Source of the DNA: Reichenbachiella agariperforans
Lineage (GTDB): Bacteria > Bacteroidota > Bacteroidia > Cytophagales > Cyclobacteriaceae
Assembly: GCF_900142205.1 (NCBI RefSeq)
Contig: NZ_FRAA01000003.1
Location: forward strand, 124,001 to 188,000
Length of the DNA stretch: 64,000 bases
Direction of reading: 5' to 3'
In this document: positions 1-9,506 of the stretch, piece after piece
Layout of the letters: every line of letters begins with the position of its first letter
Position numbering within the stretch: position 1 is the stretch's first letter
Notes under the pieces: generated by a model
The model's database searches: none
Seen by the model: only the letters and a program-made list of their open reading frames with translations
What the model was told of the DNA's origin: nothing
Made by a program: the position numbers and the translations under genes

Positions 1-1
1 T

Positions 2-3000
2 CTGATCCCCCTTCTTATTGTTTGTATTTTTTTTGCAGGTCTATACGGGTTGTTTCACCTACAGATAGGTGAAAATTTAGATCAAACCTTGCCAGGTCAT
101 GATCAAAACTCCAGCATACAATCGTGGATAGACAAGCAAAAAAGTATCGTCGTATTTTCGCTGGACATTCCAATCAATATGACAATTGATGAGATAGAAC
201 CAATAGCCTCTGACCTTTCGAAACAAATCCAACAAACAGCTCTGATCCAAAACATACAATATCAGAACGACATAGACCCTGAAAGTTTCATCCAGCTGAT
301 ACAAGACAACCTCCCCATCTACCTAGAAGAAAAAGACTACACCCAGCTCGACAGTCTTATCGCACCAAGCTACATCACGCAAAAGCTCACCGACAACAAG
401 AAAACCCTCATGTCCCCAGAAGGGATAGGTCAAAGAAGACAACTGCTAGACGACCCACTAGGCTTTTCTCATCTGGCACTGGCACGGTTTGGGCAGCTAC
501 AGATGACAGATGACATCATCCAGAGTAATGGCTACTTTTTGATTCAAGACCGAAGCAAGCTACTCATCAAAGGACGGGCAACATTTGACATGGCCAACAG
601 TGCAGCCAACCGATCTGCGGCGCATACACTAGACAGTCTCGTAGCACAGTGGAACCAGACTCATGATGCGCATACGCTAGACTACTTTGGCACTTTCTTA
701 GTCGCGGATGAAAATGCTGAGCAAATCAAAAAAGACGTCCATCTCACGGTAACTATCGCAGTAGTGGCTATCATCCTATTACTAGCCTATTACTACCGCA
801 AAGCAATCATTCTAGTATTATTTCTTGTCCCAGGTGTGTTTGGCATCCTCACTGCTGCAGCATTCATCTACCTGATTCAAGGGCAAATTTCTGGGCTAGC
901 ACTGGCTGCCAGTGCCATTGTGTTCGGTATTGTGGCGGATTATTCGTTTCATTTTTTTACTCACTTTAAAGAGAATGGAAATGCCGTAAAGAGCCGAGAT
1001 GAAACCATGTTCCCACTCCTGATCAGTGCTGGCACGACCATCGTCGCATTTCTATCATTGCTATTTGCAGATTCTAAAACGTTGAATGACTTTGGGCTTT
1101 TTACCTCCCTGAGTCTGGCAGGAACGCTGTTCTTTATACTTACAGCCCTGCCTTTGATTCTGCGCCGCTTTGAAAAAGGTATCAAGTTCACAAAAACCAA
1201 TCCTCTTGACCGACTATTTGCTAAAATCAAAATAGGACAAAGCATACCTAGCAAATGGAGTATGTTCATTTTTATTGGCCTCACAAGCTGGATGCTATAC
1301 ATGGGCATAGACGTGCAGTTCGAAAGTGATCTGCGCAAAATCAACTACTACCCCGACGAACTCCAGCAACGGGAGATCGCACTACGCAACACCCATCCTA
1401 CTACCGAACAGCACCTCACTATGCTCTCCGTCGCAGCTGACGACCACAGCCCAGAATGGAACAATGAGCAGCTCGCCGACAAACTACATGAACTACAAAA
1501 CCAAAACATCATCAAGTCTCATTTTTCCCTTGCGCCTTTTCTAATATCCAAAGAAAAACAACAGGAGAGAATAGCAAGATGGAACAGCTATTGGGAACAA
1601 AAAAGAACCCCTTTCTTGCACTCATTTCAAAATGCAGCGACGCAGCAAAACTGGAAACCACAGTATTTCGATAGGTTCTACGACATGGTAGAAAACGATT
1701 ATCAAACCTACGACCTCAACGATTTCATAGCAAGTAGTGACAACCTCAGCGACATGACGCTAACAGACGAAGAACACACCGAAATCCTCACTACAGTCGT
1801 CTGTCCGATCGATCAAGTAGACAGTGTCAAACAAGAATTAGCCTCACTTTCGGGCATCGTACTCATAGACAATATGAGCATCGTCACCAAAATCGTAGAT
1901 AGCGTCAAAGACGACTTCAATTTTCTACTACTCTATGCTGGATTGGCGGTATTCATCGCCTTCCTACTCATCTATGGCAATATCGAGCTGACGCTCGTTT
2001 CGTTCATCCCCATGGTGCTAAGCTGGATCTGGGTACTTGGCATGGCATCTCTTTTGGATGTCAAATTCAACTTCATCAACATCATCCTGACCACCTTTAT
2101 CTTCGGTCTAGGTGATGACTTTAGCATCTTCGTCACGGACGGACTCCTGCATCGCTATAAGTACCGCAAAGAAGTCATGGGACAGTATAAAACAGGGATC
2201 GTACTCTCCTCCGTCTCTACCATCATAGGTACTGGCGTTTTGCTATTCGCCAAACATCCTGCGCTACAATCCATCGCACTGCTAAGTATCATCGGGATTG
2301 GCATCATAGTACCCATCACATTTTTTATCCAGCCGGTACTTTTCAGGATGCTAATCAGTCACCGTACCGAAGAGGGAAAACCTCCCTATTCCATCGCCAA
2401 TATTCTGTTCAGTATCTGGGGATATGGCATGTTTATCGGCGGTAGTCTATTGAGTGTAGCGATGACTTTTGGACTAAAGATGTTACCTCTCTCTACGGAA
2501 ACAAAAAAACTAGGCACGCATCGCATTCTCCAAAAAGTATCAGGTTTCCAACTCGATATTCTGTGGAAAAGTAAAAAGCGCCACATCGGAATGGAAAATC
2601 TGGATTTTGCCTCTCCATCGATTATCATCGCTAATCATACATCCTTCTTTGACATATTGGCATTGGTTAGGTTACATCCCAAGATGGTACTGCTCGTCAA
2701 CGAGTGGGTATATAACTCTCCCCTCTTTGGACCAGCGATTCGCTACGCGGACTACATCCCAGCCTATCAAAACATGGAGGATCAGCTACCCAAGCTACGC
2801 CAACTCGTAGCGGATGGCTACACCATAGCCATCTTCCCAGAAGGAAAAAGATCAGAAGACGGCACAATGGGTAGATTTCACAAAGGAGCCTTCTACCTAT
2901 CCGAAGAACTCCAACTAGACATCACACCGATATTACTGTATGGGCATGGCTATGTCATGCCTAAGAATGAGTACTACTTCAAAGACTCTCCCTGTGACAC

Positions 3001-3778
3001 AGTCATCCTACCACGTATCTCATGGAACGACCCGAAATTCGGATCAGGGTATCGTGAGCGTACAAAAAAAATATCTACGTACTATAAAGCTGCCTTTAAG
3101 ACATATATTGAAAGTACAGCCTGTCTCGATCACGCCTATGCACCACTTCTGTATAGTTTTTATTACAAAAGCCCTATACTACCTTGGTATTTCCGAATAA
3201 AGTGGCGCTTTGAAAAAAACAACTACGAACACTACCATCAACTCATCGGAACGGGGACTAAAAGAATCTATGACCTAGGCTGTGGGTATGGTTACTTAAG
3301 CTACTTTCTATGGCTGAGAAATAACGAGCGAACCGTTATTGGGGTAGACTATGATAATGAAAAAGTAGCCTTAGCACAAAATAGCTATTTGAAATCAGAC
3401 CAAGTAGAATTCACAGTCGACAAAGCAGAAGAAACATCTATCCAAGACGCAGACGCCATAGTACTAGCAGATACGCTCCACTATCTATCTCCAGAGTCAC
3501 AACAACAGTTACTAATTAAATGTGATCAAGGTCTAAAACCTGGCGGAATCCTATTAATAAGAGACGGCATTTCTGATCAAGAAGAAAAACACAAATGGAC
3601 AGAGAAATCGGAAAAATGGTCTACTCAATTAATCAAGTTCAACAAGACCAATGGAGCGCTACATTTCATAAAAAAAAGGGAAATAGAAGCATGGGCAGAG
3701 CATCATCACTATAGCCTATCTATAGAGTCACAATCGGATAAATCTTCTAACACACTATTTATTCTCTCCAAGAATTAA
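2..3778 (+). CDS. RND/MMPL-family exporter fused to acyltransferase and methyltransferase (5' truncated)
   Basis: The reading frame is open to the left edge, and the residues before the first possible start (TTG at 50) form a hydrophobic helix, so the true N-terminus lies outside the window. Counting from 50, residues 1 to about 800 form an RND/MMPL exporter with two sets of transmembrane helices (first near 230-390, second near 640-790). Residues about 840-1040 are a PlsC-like acyltransferase with NHTSFFD near 861 and FPEGKR further on. Residues about 1070-1242 are a class I SAM methyltransferase with DLGCGYGYLS near 1074. Related exporter-acyltransferase genes are known from aryl-polyene and flexirubin clusters, where they are thought to move the acylated pigment to the outer membrane. 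The substrate here is inferred from the neighbours. The gene ends just before a strong palindrome. Confidence 0.85.
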   Translation: MIPLLIVCIFFAGLYGLFHLQIGENLDQTLPGHDQNSSIQSWIDKQKSIVVFSLDIPINMTIDEIEPIASDLSKQIQQTALIQNIQYQNDIDPESFIQLIQDNLPIYLEEKDYTQLDSLIAPSYITQKLTDNKKTLMSPEGIGQRRQLLDDPLGFSHLALARFGQLQMTDDIIQSNGYFLIQDRSKLLIKGRATFDMANSAANRSAAHTLDSLVAQWNQTHDAHTLDYFGTFLVADENAEQIKKDVHLTVTIAVVAIILLLAYYYRKAIILVLFLVPGVFGILTAAAFIYLIQGQISGLALAASAIVFGIVADYSFHFFTHFKENGNAVKSRDETMFPLLISAGTTIVAFLSLLFADSKTLNDFGLFTSLSLAGTLFFILTALPLILRRFEKGIKFTKTNPLDRLFAKIKIGQSIPSKWSMFIFIGLTSWMLYMGIDVQFESDLRKINYYPDELQQREIALRNTHPTTEQHLTMLSVAADDHSPEWNNEQLADKLHELQNQNIIKSHFSLAPFLISKEKQQERIARWNSYWEQKRTPFLHSFQNAATQQNWKPQYFDRFYDMVENDYQTYDLNDFIASSDNLSDMTLTDEEHTEILTTVVCPIDQVDSVKQELASLSGIVLIDNMSIVTKIVDSVKDDFNFLLLYAGLAVFIAFLLIYGNIELTLVSFIPMVLSWIWVLGMASLLDVKFNFINIILTTFIFGLGDDFSIFVTDGLLHRYKYRKEVMGQYKTGIVLSSVSTIIGTGVLLFAKHPALQSIALLSIIGIGIIVPITFFIQPVLFRMLISHRTEEGKPPYSIANILFSIWGYGMFIGGSLLSVAMTFGLKMLPLSTETKKLGTHRILQKVSGFQLDILWKSKKRHIGMENLDFASPSIIIANHTSFFDILALVRLHPKMVLLVNEWVYNSPLFGPAIRYADYIPAYQNMEDQLPKLRQLVADGYTIAIFPEGKRSEDGTMGRFHKGAFYLSEELQLDITPILLYGHGYVMPKNEYYFKDSPCDTVILPRISWNDPKFGSGYRERTKKISTYYKAAFKTYIESTACLDHAYAPLLYSFYYKSPILPWYFRIKWRFEKNNYEHYHQLIGTGTKRIYDLGCGYGYLSYFLWLRNNERTVIGVDYDNEKVALAQNSYLKSDQVEFTVDKAEETSIQDADAIVLADTLHYLSPESQQQLLIKCDQGLKPGGILLIRDGISDQEEKHKWTEKSEKWSTQLIKFNKTNGALHFIKKREIEAWAEHHHYSLSIESQSDKSSNTLFILSKN

Positions 3779-3797
3779 CCAAATTCCTTTGACCTTA

Positions 3798-3841
3798 AAA
3801 CAAAGAGAGCTTGTCACATATGTGACAAGCTCTCTTTGTTT
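3798..3841. terminator. Perfect 44-nt palindrome, probable bidirectional terminator
   Basis: Positions 3798-3819 are the exact reverse complement of 3820-3841. The hairpin core reads AAGAGAGCTTGTCACAT and is flanked by A-rich sequence on the left and T-rich sequence on the right. It lies 20 nt after the exporter fusion gene and 86 nt before the TetR gene. It probably insulates the two transcription units, although a protein-binding role is also possible. Confidence 0.7.
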
Positions 3842-3886
3842 ATACATAATTTTGAAAAAATTAAACACAAAAGCACTTCCATAAAC

Positions 3887-3901
3887 AATAGTATTACTAT
3901 T
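3887..3901. promoter_or_regulatory. Candidate TetR operator (15-bp palindrome)
   Basis: AATAGTA-T-TACTATT is a perfect inverted repeat around one central base, ending 26 nt before the TetR start codon. A partial copy (AATTACTAT) follows at about 3912-3920. TetR-family proteins commonly bind such palindromes in their own promoters, so this is a plausible autoregulatory site. The assignment rests on position and symmetry only. Confidence 0.4.
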
Positions 3902-3927
3902 ATTACACGAATAATTACTATCGGAAC

Positions 3928-4629
3928 ATGCTAGATATCTCAATTGTTATAGAGGAAGAGTACTACAACAAAGACCCTCAGTCCACGGAACTTGGCAAAA
4001 ACATCATTTCAGCCAGCATTTCCCTCCTAAACGAGCTCGGTTTCGAACAGTTCACTTTTAAAAAACTAGCTGAAAAAATTAAATCGACAGAAGCCTCAGT
4101 CTATAGATACTTTGACAATAAACTGAAGATGTTGCTGTACCTCACGCGCTGGTACTGGGCATGGTTAGAATATCAAATCGACTATCAGACACACCATATT
4201 CGGACTCCGGAGGAAAAGCTCAAAGAAATCCTCAAAATTCTCAGTTATAGTCAAACCGAAACGTCTCAAATCACTATCTGTGGAACTGACACAATCTCCC
4301 TGAGACGTGTCGTCATGAGTGAGTCTGACAAAACCTACTTGAACAAGCAAGTAGATGAAATCAATAGTCAGGGACTCTTTAGAGGCTTCAAAAAACTATG
4401 TCACAAAATCGCAGAAGTACTGATAGAAATCAATCCAACATATGGCTACCCTCATGCATTGGTGAGTAACATCTTAGAGACCACTCACCAGCAAACGTTC
4501 TTTGCCAACCACCTGCCTTCTTTGACAGAAATATCGACCAAGAAAGAGCAGTCACTCAACGTCCAAGTCTATGATTTCATCGAAGATATGATTTTCAAAG
4601 TATTGAAAAACGTACCTCAACAAACCTGA
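3928..4629 (+). CDS. TetR/AcrR-family transcriptional regulator
   Basis: This 233-residue protein has a TetR-type helix-turn-helix at about residues 24-70, including FTFKKLAEKIKSTEASVYRYF. The C-terminal part would be the ligand-binding and dimerisation domain and has no recognisable signature. TetR repressors usually control a neighbouring exporter. This one is the first gene of an apparent operon, 14 nt ahead of the ABC gene and followed by HlyD and TolC genes, so it probably represses that pump. A 15-bp palindrome just upstream could be its operator. The ligand is unknown; a pigment intermediate is a reasonable guess. Confidence 0.85.
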   Translation: MLDISIVIEEEYYNKDPQSTELGKNIISASISLLNELGFEQFTFKKLAEKIKSTEASVYRYFDNKLKMLLYLTRWYWAWLEYQIDYQTHHIRTPEEKLKEILKILSYSQTETSQITICGTDTISLRRVVMSESDKTYLNKQVDEINSQGLFRGFKKLCHKIAEVLIEINPTYGYPHALVSNILETTHQQTFFANHLPSLTEISTKKEQSLNVQVYDFIEDMIFKVLKNVPQQT

Positions 4630-4643
4630 AAAGCACTACCACT

Positions 4644-6356
4644 ATGAACCAAAATCAGAGCTCCCAAGAAGTTAAGCTGACTCCTTTCAAACGGCTTTTC
4701 AGAATGCTATCCCTAGACAAGCGAGAGATCCTGATCATCTATGCCTACGCCATATTCAATGGACTGATCAACCTATCACTTCCGCTCGGAGTTCAGGCTA
4801 TTATAGGTTTTGTGATTAGTGCCGAATACTCTGCATCTCTTAGTATTTTGATATTTATAGTGGTTCTAGGTGTAGCTGCAGCGGGAATCATTCAGATTCT
4901 ACAATTGTCACTCACGGAACTACTACAACGCAGGATTTTTGCCCGTTCTTCCTTCGAGTTTGCCTACCGCATCCCTCGGTTCAAAATGGAGTCTATCTCT
5001 GGATTCTATGCTCCTGAGCTTATGAATAGATTTTTTGATACACTTAATATCCAAAAAGGGCTTTCCAAAATCCTCATCGATGTATCTAGTTCTACTTTGC
5101 AAATCATCTTCGGATTGTTGTTACTATCGCTCTACCATCCGTTTTTTGTTTTCTTTGGTATTACCCTCGTTAGCCTTGTTACATTGATCTTTTTCCTAAC
5201 TGGCCCCAAAGGTCTAAAAACAAGTATTCTTGAATCCAAATACAAGTATCAAGTGGCACACTGGTTGGAAGAGCTAGCAAGGGTTATGGGTACTTTTAAA
5301 CTAGCAGGAAAAACCGATCTACCTATCGATAAGATGAATGAATATGTAGGAAACTATCTCAAATTCAGAAAACAACATTTCCATATACTTATCCTCCAAT
5401 TTTCTAATATCGTAGGATTCAAAACAGTGATTACCGCTGGCTTACTGATCCTAGGTAGCATATTGGTCATCAATCAAGAAATCAATTTAGGTCAATTTGT
5501 GGCTTCTGAGATTATCATACTACTGGTGCTCAGCTCTGTCGAAAAACTGATACTCAGTATGGAGACCGTCTACGATGTACTCACTGGAATCGAAAAGCTC
5601 GGACAAGTGACCGATATAGAGATGGAAAATGAAGATGGAATAGACCTAGAAGCCATGACCGTGGGTAAGAAAATCTCAGTAGAGTTATCAAATCTTACTT
5701 TTTCCTACCCCTCTACTACCTCCCCTGCGATACAGAACCTCAACCTGAAAGTAGAAGCGGGTGAAAAAGTATGTATCACTGGAGTAAATCAATCCGGAAA
5801 ATCAACGTTAATAGCACTCATATCAGGCTTATACAGTCACTACGATGGATCTATCATGTTTAATGGTGTACCGCTAAGCAACCTAAATACGATGAGTTTT
5901 CGGTCCGTCATAGGTGACAACCTTAGCATGCAAGACTTATTCTATGGCACACTAGCTGAAAACATCACTGTAGGAAAAAAGCAAATAGACACAGCGGATA
6001 TACTCTGGGCTATCAAGCAAGTAGGCTTGAGCGAATACTTCAAAGAGCTGACCAAAGGGCTCAACACCATGATACAACCAGAAGGTCAAGGTCTATCCTC
6101 TAGTGTACGACAAAAAATCATCCTCGCCCGTACTATAGCCGAAAGACCCAAAATCATCGTCATGGACAACACGCTGCAAGGGCTAGAATTCACAGACAGA
6201 AAACTCATCAGTACGATCCTAACCTCTCCAGAGCAACCATGGACACTACTAGCTGTAACCAACGATCCACTGATGATGAACCATTCGGACAAAATCGTCA
6301 CCATGGAAAAAGGCAACATAGTCGATATCAAAGAACAAAAACCATCAATAATCTAA
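4644..6356 (+). CDS. ABC exporter half-transporter with degenerate ATPase motifs
   Basis: This is a 570-residue fused membrane and ATP-binding protein. Hydrophobic helices fill residues about 25-310 and the nucleotide-binding domain follows from about 345. Walker A is intact (GVNQSGKST, about 380-388). The other catalytic elements depart from the family: the Q-loop position reads DNLSMQD, the signature LSGGQ is replaced by LSSSV (about 484), the residue after the Walker B aspartate is Asn instead of Glu (IIVMDN, about 503), and the switch histidine position reads VTND (about 537). No N-terminal peptidase domain is seen. It lies between TetR and HlyD genes and would form a tripartite efflux or type I secretion-like pump. 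Whether it hydrolyses ATP is uncertain. Confidence 0.85.
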   Translation: MNQNQSSQEVKLTPFKRLFRMLSLDKREILIIYAYAIFNGLINLSLPLGVQAIIGFVISAEYSASLSILIFIVVLGVAAAGIIQILQLSLTELLQRRIFARSSFEFAYRIPRFKMESISGFYAPELMNRFFDTLNIQKGLSKILIDVSSSTLQIIFGLLLLSLYHPFFVFFGITLVSLVTLIFFLTGPKGLKTSILESKYKYQVAHWLEELARVMGTFKLAGKTDLPIDKMNEYVGNYLKFRKQHFHILILQFSNIVGFKTVITAGLLILGSILVINQEINLGQFVASEIIILLVLSSVEKLILSMETVYDVLTGIEKLGQVTDIEMENEDGIDLEAMTVGKKISVELSNLTFSYPSTTSPAIQNLNLKVEAGEKVCITGVNQSGKSTLIALISGLYSHYDGSIMFNGVPLSNLNTMSFRSVIGDNLSMQDLFYGTLAENITVGKKQIDTADILWAIKQVGLSEYFKELTKGLNTMIQPEGQGLSSSVRQKIILARTIAERPKIIVMDNTLQGLEFTDRKLISTILTSPEQPWTLLAVTNDPLMMNHSDKIVTMEKGNIVDIKEQKPSII

Positions 6357-6366
6357 AGGAAGAATC

Positions 6367-7731
6367 ATGCTCAATATATCACACAATTCGATCGACAGAG
6401 ATGAGATTCTCAAAAACCAATCTTCCTATCAGGAGGTCATGCGTACGAAAGCCTCTAGAACACTGGTTCGGCTACTTTCTGTATTATTTTTCCTAGGATT
6501 TGTAATGCTGTTTCTCCCATGGACTCAAAGCATACGGGCACGAGGTACACTCACAACATTGAGACCAGAAAACCGGGAACAAGAGATTCATTCGGTGATC
6601 TCTGGTCGCGTCGAAAAATGGTTCGTCAGAGAAGGACAGTTCGTCGCTAAAGGAGACACAATCATCTTCATCTCTGAGATGAAATCAGAATACCTCGATC
6701 CAGACCTCATCGAAAAATCCAAGAACCAAACCAATGCCAAGGAAGCTTCAATCACATCCTATAAAAGTAAAGCAGAGGCACTTAGAAATCAAATTGATGC
6801 ACTAGAAAACAACCAAAAACTGAAACTCAAACAAGCGAAGAACTATCTAAGTCAACAGCGTCTAAAGGTGAATTCGGACAGCATAGAATACGAAACTGCG
6901 ATCATCAATCTAGACATAGCCCAAAAACAATTTGCCCGACAAGAGAAGCTGTATGAACAAGGATTAAAATCCCTAACAGAACTAGAACAACGAAGACAAA
7001 AGCTACAAGAAGCCGTCAATAAAAAAACTTCCTACCAAAACAAATGGTTCACGAGTCAAAACGAACTAATCAACGCACAACTCAATATCAATACCATCCA
7101 AGGGGAGTTTCAAGAGAAAATCGCCAAAGCACAATCCGACCTCATGTCTGCAGTTTCCATGTCCTTGGAGGCAGAGAGCGACTACAACAAACTGTCCATT
7201 CAGCAGTCCAACTATACACAGCGTTCTGGATTCTACTATATCAAAGCCCCACAAGACGGGTATGTCACCAGAGCCATCACCACTGGAATAGGTGAGACAG
7301 TCAAAGAAGGAGACCCCATTTTCAGTTTTATCCCATCGGATTACGATTTAGCCCTTCAAATGTACATTCGACCCATCGATTTACCTCTAGTAGAGGAAGG
7401 GCGAAAAGTACAGATCCAATTTGATGGATGGCCTGCTTTGGTTTTCAGTGGCTGGCCCAACCTCTCCTTTGGAACCTACACGGGCCGAGTGGTCGCCTAT
7501 GACAAAGCCGCTACTGCCAACGGTGAGTTTAGAGTATTGGTATCTCCAGACCCTGACTCGCCCGAATGGCCACAATTGCTCAGGATAGGGTCTGGTGCCT
7601 ATGGCATCTCTTTACTCAAAAATGTCCCTATCTGGTACGAAATGTGGCGAAACCTCAATGGTTTTCCTCCCGATTTTTATATCAATGAACAATTGAAAGA
7701 ACCAAAAGCTAAAAAAGGTAAGGTAAAATGA
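6367..7731 (+). CDS. HlyD-family membrane fusion protein
   Basis: This 454-residue periplasmic adaptor has one transmembrane helix near residues 36-55. A first biotinyl-lipoyl half follows (ISGRVEKWFVREGQFVAKGD, about 75-95), then a long coiled-coil hairpin (about 115-290) and a second lipoyl half (PQDGYVTRAITTGIGETVKE, about 298-320). The last third contains the beta-barrel. Adaptors of this type connect an inner-membrane ABC exporter to a TolC channel, and both partners flank it. An AAGGAAG sequence precedes the ATG. The stop codon overlaps the TolC start (ATGA), so the two genes are translationally coupled. Confidence 0.9.
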   Translation: MLNISHNSIDRDEILKNQSSYQEVMRTKASRTLVRLLSVLFFLGFVMLFLPWTQSIRARGTLTTLRPENREQEIHSVISGRVEKWFVREGQFVAKGDTIIFISEMKSEYLDPDLIEKSKNQTNAKEASITSYKSKAEALRNQIDALENNQKLKLKQAKNYLSQQRLKVNSDSIEYETAIINLDIAQKQFARQEKLYEQGLKSLTELEQRRQKLQEAVNKKTSYQNKWFTSQNELINAQLNINTIQGEFQEKIAKAQSDLMSAVSMSLEAESDYNKLSIQQSNYTQRSGFYYIKAPQDGYVTRAITTGIGETVKEGDPIFSFIPSDYDLALQMYIRPIDLPLVEEGRKVQIQFDGWPALVFSGWPNLSFGTYTGRVVAYDKAATANGEFRVLVSPDPDSPEWPQLLRIGSGAYGISLLKNVPIWYEMWRNLNGFPPDFYINEQLKEPKAKKGKVK

Positions 7732-9131
7732 ATCGTATCATACTATTTTTCGTTTCAACACTGCTCATACAGCTGACCCATTCAGTTCATGCCCAAGAGT
7801 CAAATCAAGTACTTTCCCTTGATGATTTCTATCAAATGGTGGTCAATAACCATCCTGTGGCTCGTCAAGCCCGACTACTCAACCAACGTGGAGAGTTAGC
7901 GATCCAACAAGCAAAAGGTCAATTTGACCCGAAGCTCTCTTCAAGTTATAATAGCAAAGAATACAACGGAAAGGACTATTACAACCTATGGAATAGTTAC
8001 TTGGAGATGCCCACCTTACTCAACGTGGACTTTAAGGCAGGGTATGAAAGAAACAGCGGAACATATCTAAACCCGGAGCACAATGTCCCCACAGATGGAT
8101 TATACTATGCAGGGATCTCAGTACCGCTAGGACAAGGTTTGATCCATAATCCTCGAAAGATCAACCTACAAAAAAGTCGCTATGAAGAGCAGCAATACAT
8201 GAATGAATCCGTTCTGGTGTTAAACAACCTGTTGTATGATGCTAACCATGCCTTTTGGTGGTGGTACGAGTTTCATCAGAAGTACGTCGTAGTACAAAAC
8301 AACTTGACTTTAATGCGCAATCGTTTCGAGGCAATCAAAGAATCTGTAGCCAATGGAGAAAACGCAGCAGTAGACTCTTTAGAAACACTAATTCAAGTCC
8401 AAAAATGGCAAAACCTACACAGAGACGCGCAGATGCAACTACAAAACAGTACACTGTACATGAACAACTATATTTGGTCGGATAGTCTAGAGATAGACAT
8501 GTTCGAACCCAAGTATGCTACCCAAAACACGCTATTGGATTTTGTAGCACTCGAAGAGCAAATATTAGCTTCGCATCCTAATCTAAAGAAGTTGACCCTA
8601 AAAAATGAAATTCTAGAACTGGATCGTAAACTGAGTGTAGAACAGATCAAACCTGTTTTGGATGTGAATTACAACTTTTTGTTACATCAGCAGGACAATG
8701 AATATGACACCTACTTTAACAACAACTACAAATTAGGCTTTCAATTCGAGTTCCCGATTTTGGTAAGAAAGGAGCGTGCAAAACTGCAAAGCACAAAACT
8801 AAAAATTCAGGAGAATGAATTAATGATTGATGAAAAAACGAGACAAACGCTAAACAAAGTCCGACAATCCTACAACAAGGTGCTTACTCTCAATCAAATG
8901 ATAGCACAACAGGAAGAGATCCTCGCCAACTACCAAAGACTCCTAGTGGCAGAGCAAATCAAGTTTAACAATGGAGAAAGCTCGGTATTCCTACTCAATA
9001 GTCGTGAAAACAAAAAGCTAGAAAGTGAGCTCAAATTGATCGAACTTCGTGCAAAGTATGGCAAATCCATCGGTGAGCTCAAATGGTCCGCTGGTATATT
9101 GCATCAAGAAATTCAAGACCTCACACTATAA
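7728..9131 (+). CDS. TolC-family outer membrane efflux protein
   Basis: This 467-residue protein starts with a signal peptide ending near HSVHAQ (residue 23). It has the two internally related, helix-rich halves of the outer membrane efflux protein family, with long amphipathic helices near 180-240 and 370-440. Its start overlaps the adaptor gene by 4 nt. It should be the outer-membrane duct of the TetR-controlled pump. The substrate is unknown; the setting suggests the pigment or a precursor. Confidence 0.9.
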   Translation: MNRIILFFVSTLLIQLTHSVHAQESNQVLSLDDFYQMVVNNHPVARQARLLNQRGELAIQQAKGQFDPKLSSSYNSKEYNGKDYYNLWNSYLEMPTLLNVDFKAGYERNSGTYLNPEHNVPTDGLYYAGISVPLGQGLIHNPRKINLQKSRYEEQQYMNESVLVLNNLLYDANHAFWWWYEFHQKYVVVQNNLTLMRNRFEAIKESVANGENAAVDSLETLIQVQKWQNLHRDAQMQLQNSTLYMNNYIWSDSLEIDMFEPKYATQNTLLDFVALEEQILASHPNLKKLTLKNEILELDRKLSVEQIKPVLDVNYNFLLHQQDNEYDTYFNNNYKLGFQFEFPILVRKERAKLQSTKLKIQENELMIDEKTRQTLNKVRQSYNKVLTLNQMIAQQEEILANYQRLLVAEQIKFNNGESSVFLLNSRENKKLESELKLIELRAKYGKSIGELKWSAGILHQEIQDLTL

Positions 9132-9140
9132 ATCACCATT

Positions 9141-9506
9141 CTAAACAAGAACTGATGATTGATTCACTTTATGGTTAAAATTCTCGATCAGAGCACGTTC
9201 CTCTGGTACGATTCCTTCGTAGGCGTTGGCCATACGATTCATCAAGTCTAGGAAGTAAGGCATGTGTACATCAGTCTTCAAAGTCTGAAATATCCGCATG
9301 TTTTTATAGAATACCATTTTGGGATCCATCTCTAGATTCATCGCCGCATCAAAGGACAATTTGATGCGGTGCGCCCAGTCATCTTGATCAACCATCTTTT
9401 GCAAGGCTTCTCTTTCTTCTTTCTGGATACCTCCATCTGCCATAGCTAGGGCATAGAGGATTTTTCCAAATACATCTAGGGTTATTTCATCGGGATTGTT
9501 CATCAT
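9141..9506 (-). CDS. TerB-like small cytoplasmic protein
   Basis: This 121-residue protein is all-helical and acidic, with no signal peptide or membrane segment. The N-terminal stretch (GKILYALAMADGGIQKEEREAL, abbreviated here) has the ADGxxxxEE pattern of TerB/DjlA-type helical domains, and PEERALIENF near the end resembles the second repeat. TerB domains are often tied to envelope stress or metal response, but no specific function can be given. It converges on the TolC gene, 9 nt away, and is transcribed from the same gap as the divergent methyltransferase. Met1 and Met2 are adjacent, so the start could be 3 nt shorter. Confidence 0.6.
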   Translation of the reverse strand: MMNNPDEITLDVFGKILYALAMADGGIQKEEREALQKMVDQDDWAHRIKLSFDAAMNLEMDPKMVFYKNMRIFQTLKTDVHMPYFLDLMNRMANAYEGIVPEERALIENFNHKVNQSSVLV

